This document shows positions 61,489-64,000 of a DNA stretch of 64,000 nt, in pieces (within the stretch, counting starts at the first letter, position 1; every line of letters starts with the position of its first letter). A model generated the notes under the pieces. The model was not told where the DNA came from. It did no database searches and was given only the letters and a program-made list of their open reading frames with translations. Made by a program: the position numbers and the translations under genes. Origin of the DNA: Diphasiastrum complanatum (taxonomy: Eukaryota; Streptophyta; Lycopodiopsida; Lycopodiales; Lycopodiaceae). The stretch covers positions 47,630,510 to 47,694,509 of the forward strand of contig CM055095.1 of the NCBI GenBank assembly GCA_029204225.1, written 5' to 3'.

Positions 61489-62345
61489 TTTGCATGGAAT
61501 ACTAAGCCAAAATCATCAAAACAAGCCATTTCTGTTAGATTTCTTATGCTCAGCCTTAAACAAATCGGTCAAGTAATGAGCATCCTAAAAAACGAAGGCC
61601 GACTACATGTTTTCGGACCTTCACATTTTTCTCGTGTAAGATTTTTTTTGCCTTACCAATTTTTAGGCACCTTATCCTTTTTCGCACCTTAGCGAGAAAA
61701 GCGACACAGTGGCCAAGTGGCCATAATGCCTTACAAACCATATTTAAGGCACCTTTTTCTTTTTTGCCTTTTTCGCTTTTTTCGCCTTTTCCTCCGCGAA
61801 AAATGCGACAAAGTGGCATAATGCCTTAGAAACCATTTTTAAGGCACCTTCGGCATTTTTGTTGTCTTTAACCTAAGGTACTTTTTGCTTCTTCGCTGCC
61901 TTTAGTCCAAGGTACTTTTCGACTTTTTGCCCTTTTTCGTCATTTTCGCTATCTTAAATCTAAGGGCGCTTTTAGGATTTACATACCTTAAGTCTAAGGG
62001 CACCTTCAGGATTTGCATACCTTCAGTCTAAGGGCACCTTCGGGTTTTTCAAGTTTTTCTCATTTTTGCTACATTGGCAGACTGACGTCGCCAACTTATC
62101 ATCAACCCTAAAACAGCTGGAGAAACAAATATCCTAAAGGCGGTTACCAACTCTGTACAGATGCAAAACTGGAGTAAATGGCAGTTAAGGCATAAGATAT
62201 TTTTCCTAGACACTTGTAAATCTATATATTAGCTTAATCAAGCTATGTAAGTGTTAATTGAATTTATCTTTCAATCAGAGTTTTCTGTAGCCAGCGTTAT
62301 TTGAAGGCCCCGACAATCGACAATATGTTTGTCGGTTGTAGAGAT
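61489..62345. repeat. Repeat-rich noncoding stretch with 34-bp tandem repeat
   Basis: From 61590 to 62060 variants of AAGGCACCTT and AAGGTACTTTT recur. A tandem array of 34-bp units begins TCTAAGGGC at 61959, 61993 and 62027. From 62060 on the sequence may be LTR or leader, but no boundary could be fixed. No gene is seen. Confidence 0.5.
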
Positions 62346-63545
62346 GCATCTATGGTCTAAAACAGGCATCACGAGCTTGGTATAAGAAGCTTGATGGTCT
62401 TCTGAAGTCTCTAGACTTCAATCCTACACAACCGGACTGTCATGTCTACATAAAAAGAATAGGAAAAGATTTTGTGATATTGACTATTTTTGTGGATGAT
62501 TCCCTGTTGATAGGAAATTCCTTGATGCTGATCAAAAACACGAAGAGTCAGATTTCTAAAAGTTATGAAATCATAGATCTAGCAGAAGTAACGAAATGCC
62601 TCGGGCTGGAGATCAGAAGAGATCGAAGAAAGGGCAAAATGCACTTGAGTCAGTCTGAATATGCCAGAAAGGTGCTCAAGTAGTATGACATGATGGACTG
62701 CAAAGAAAAGGCCACACCAATGATAGCTGGAGCCAAGCTGATGCAGGATCGCCCAAAAATAGAAGAGGAAGAATAGAGGATGGTAGGTATACCCTACCAA
62801 AACCTAATCGGTAGTCTAATGTACCTTACAATTTGTACCAGACCCGATCTAGCTTTCTCTGTTTATGCCTTGAGCCAATTCTCTTCCAATCCTGACATGG
62901 CACATTGGCAAATGGCAAAACAAATTCTACAGTATCTGAAGGGTACCCAGAATATGGGATTAACCTACAGAGCTGAAAACAAAAGAAAAGGATTCGAGCT
63001 ACACTACTACAGTAATGCAAACTGGGCGAGCTACAAAGATGACAGCAAGTCCATAACTGGAGGATGTACCATAGCGTGCGGAACTACAATCAGCTGAATA
63101 TGCAAAAAGCAAACCTTGGTAGCTCAATCCTCTTGCGAAGCTAAATACATCGCAGCTTCAAAGGTGGCGAACGAGGTAGTGTGGCTGTAGATGATGCTGG
63201 AAGCAATCGGAATACCACAAGAAGGGCCATGCATGATGATGATGGACTCTCAGAGTGCCATTTATCTGTCCCAGAATCATGGCTTCCATTCAAAGACAAA
63301 ACACATACCTTTGAAGTACCATCACATTCGAGATTTAATCTCGAAAGGAGAGCTCTAGGTTCGGTACATAAAATCAGAAGACATGATTGCAAATCTACTC
63401 ACGAAGCCGCTCGACAAGCCACTCTTTGCCAAGCAAAGAAAGGCAATTGGATTAAACGTGCAAAGCTGCAAGGTTCAAGAGGGAGTGTCAAAAATGGTGA
63501 ACTCCTGCAACTTTGCTGCAACGCGAAAGTCAATGAGCCTTGACT
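62346..63545 (+). pseudogene. Copia J, RT C-terminal half and RNase H
   Basis: The piece begins abruptly at IYGLKQASRAWYKKLDG, has an RT box reading FVDD (62495), YARKVLK, SLMYLTICTRPDLAFSVYAL, then RNase H (62990-63440) with YYSNANWASYKDD, QSSCEAKYIAAS, DSQSAIYL, KTKHIPLKYHHIRD and LLTKPLDKPLF. It ends in a coding purine tract (63473-63485). Five stops are TAG (four) or TGA (one) where Gln or Trp is expected. Gag, protease, integrase and the first half of RT are missing. It is of the same general type as copia I. Confidence 0.85.
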
Positions 63546-64000
63546 CGAAGGTCGAACAATTTGCGAAAGTCAGCTTGCTTCCAAGACAAACAAAGGACGA
63601 ACGATTTGCGAATCATTCGCGAATTGTAAACATACCTCCAAGACCGCAAAAATTGCAAAGCAACAAAAATTGCAAAGAAACAGAAGAAACGAAAGGAAAC
63701 GAAAGAAACGAAGGGGAATCTTTCACACTACCAATTGGCAGCTCAACGGGCTTGGAGTCGCAAACTTCATGCCCAGCTGAAACAGGTAGCAACGACAGAG
63801 AGTAACTGATTAGTTGATTAGCATTAACTACTCTTGTAATTCTTTGTTTAGCTATCTTGCAAACTCCACACAATGGAGATAAAAACTATTGTTCTTGATC
63901 AAAAAATAAGACTATAATACTATAAGATATAAAGAGAGACAGAGATAGTACAGCAGAAAACAAAAAAGACTAGAAACGAGAGAGTTGTGCATGAAAGTCT
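63486..64000 (+). repeat. 3' LTR of copia J (runs past window end)
   Basis: It begins TGTCAAAAATGG directly after the purine tract CAAGAGGGAG. Between 63530 and 63715 the string CGAAAG or ACGAA occurs many times, ending in AAACGAAAGGAAACGAAAG. The outer edge lies outside the window. Confidence 0.75.

Overview
This window looks like nuclear DNA of a land plant with a repeat-rich genome. The evidence is AT-rich sequence, nested Ty1/copia and Ty3/gypsy LTR retrotransposons primed by plant initiator Met-tRNA or Asp-tRNA, CACTA (En/Spm-type) transposon remains with plant-style subterminal motifs, a chromodomain gypsy element, and one apparent host gene with a plant DUF7086 domain. The species cannot be named from the sequence.

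Layout. 1-5.1 kb: 3' LTR and decayed gag-like ORF of a non-autonomous LTR element (Q, minus strand). 5.1-15.6 kb: a gag-protease relic of a gypsy element with an Asp-tRNA primer site (N, minus) split by a complete young copia element (A, 6180-12610, minus, GTGTC target duplication). 15.6-21.2 kb: a TNP2-type CACTA transposase fragment (+) cut by copia H, which abuts copia I. 21.2-23.6 kb: a solo LTR piece interrupted by a CACTA element (F) with spliced transposase-like exons, then a gag fragment (E). 23.9-28.96 kb: copia-derived element B (minus). 29-33.6 kb: a quieter, less repetitive island with the DUF7086 gene. 33.6-41.2 kb: a long microsatellite and copia relics L, O, K and P. 41.6-46.3 kb: a decayed gypsy chromovirus G (minus). 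47.2-48.5 kb: copia relic M. 48.5-53.2 kb: a second quiet island with no firm gene. 54.3-60.2 kb: LTR D, then an LTR flanked on both sides by internal sequence, then element C (+), an inverted near-copy of B. 60.5-61.5 kb: microsatellite and a transposon-like protein fragment. 62.3-64 kb: copia J (+) with its 3' LTR running off the window.

How the parts relate. The most informative set is A with B and C. A has one open gag-pol frame and LTRs differing at only 3 of 655 positions, but its reverse transcriptase box reads YVYD instead of YVDD. B and C share A's untranslated leader and Gag almost exactly up to the zinc knuckle, then abruptly diverge. Their pol region is only faintly copia-like, with box YDGD. 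This resembles an autonomous family and a non-autonomous partner that shares its packaging leader and Gag. In all the older elements, the recognisable frames are broken mostly by TAG, TAA or TGA codons that lie one C-to-T or G-to-A change from the expected Gln, Trp or Arg codon. That fits decay by deamination of methylated cytosine. Dates, family names and functional status are inferences from reading alone; no alignment or database search was run.
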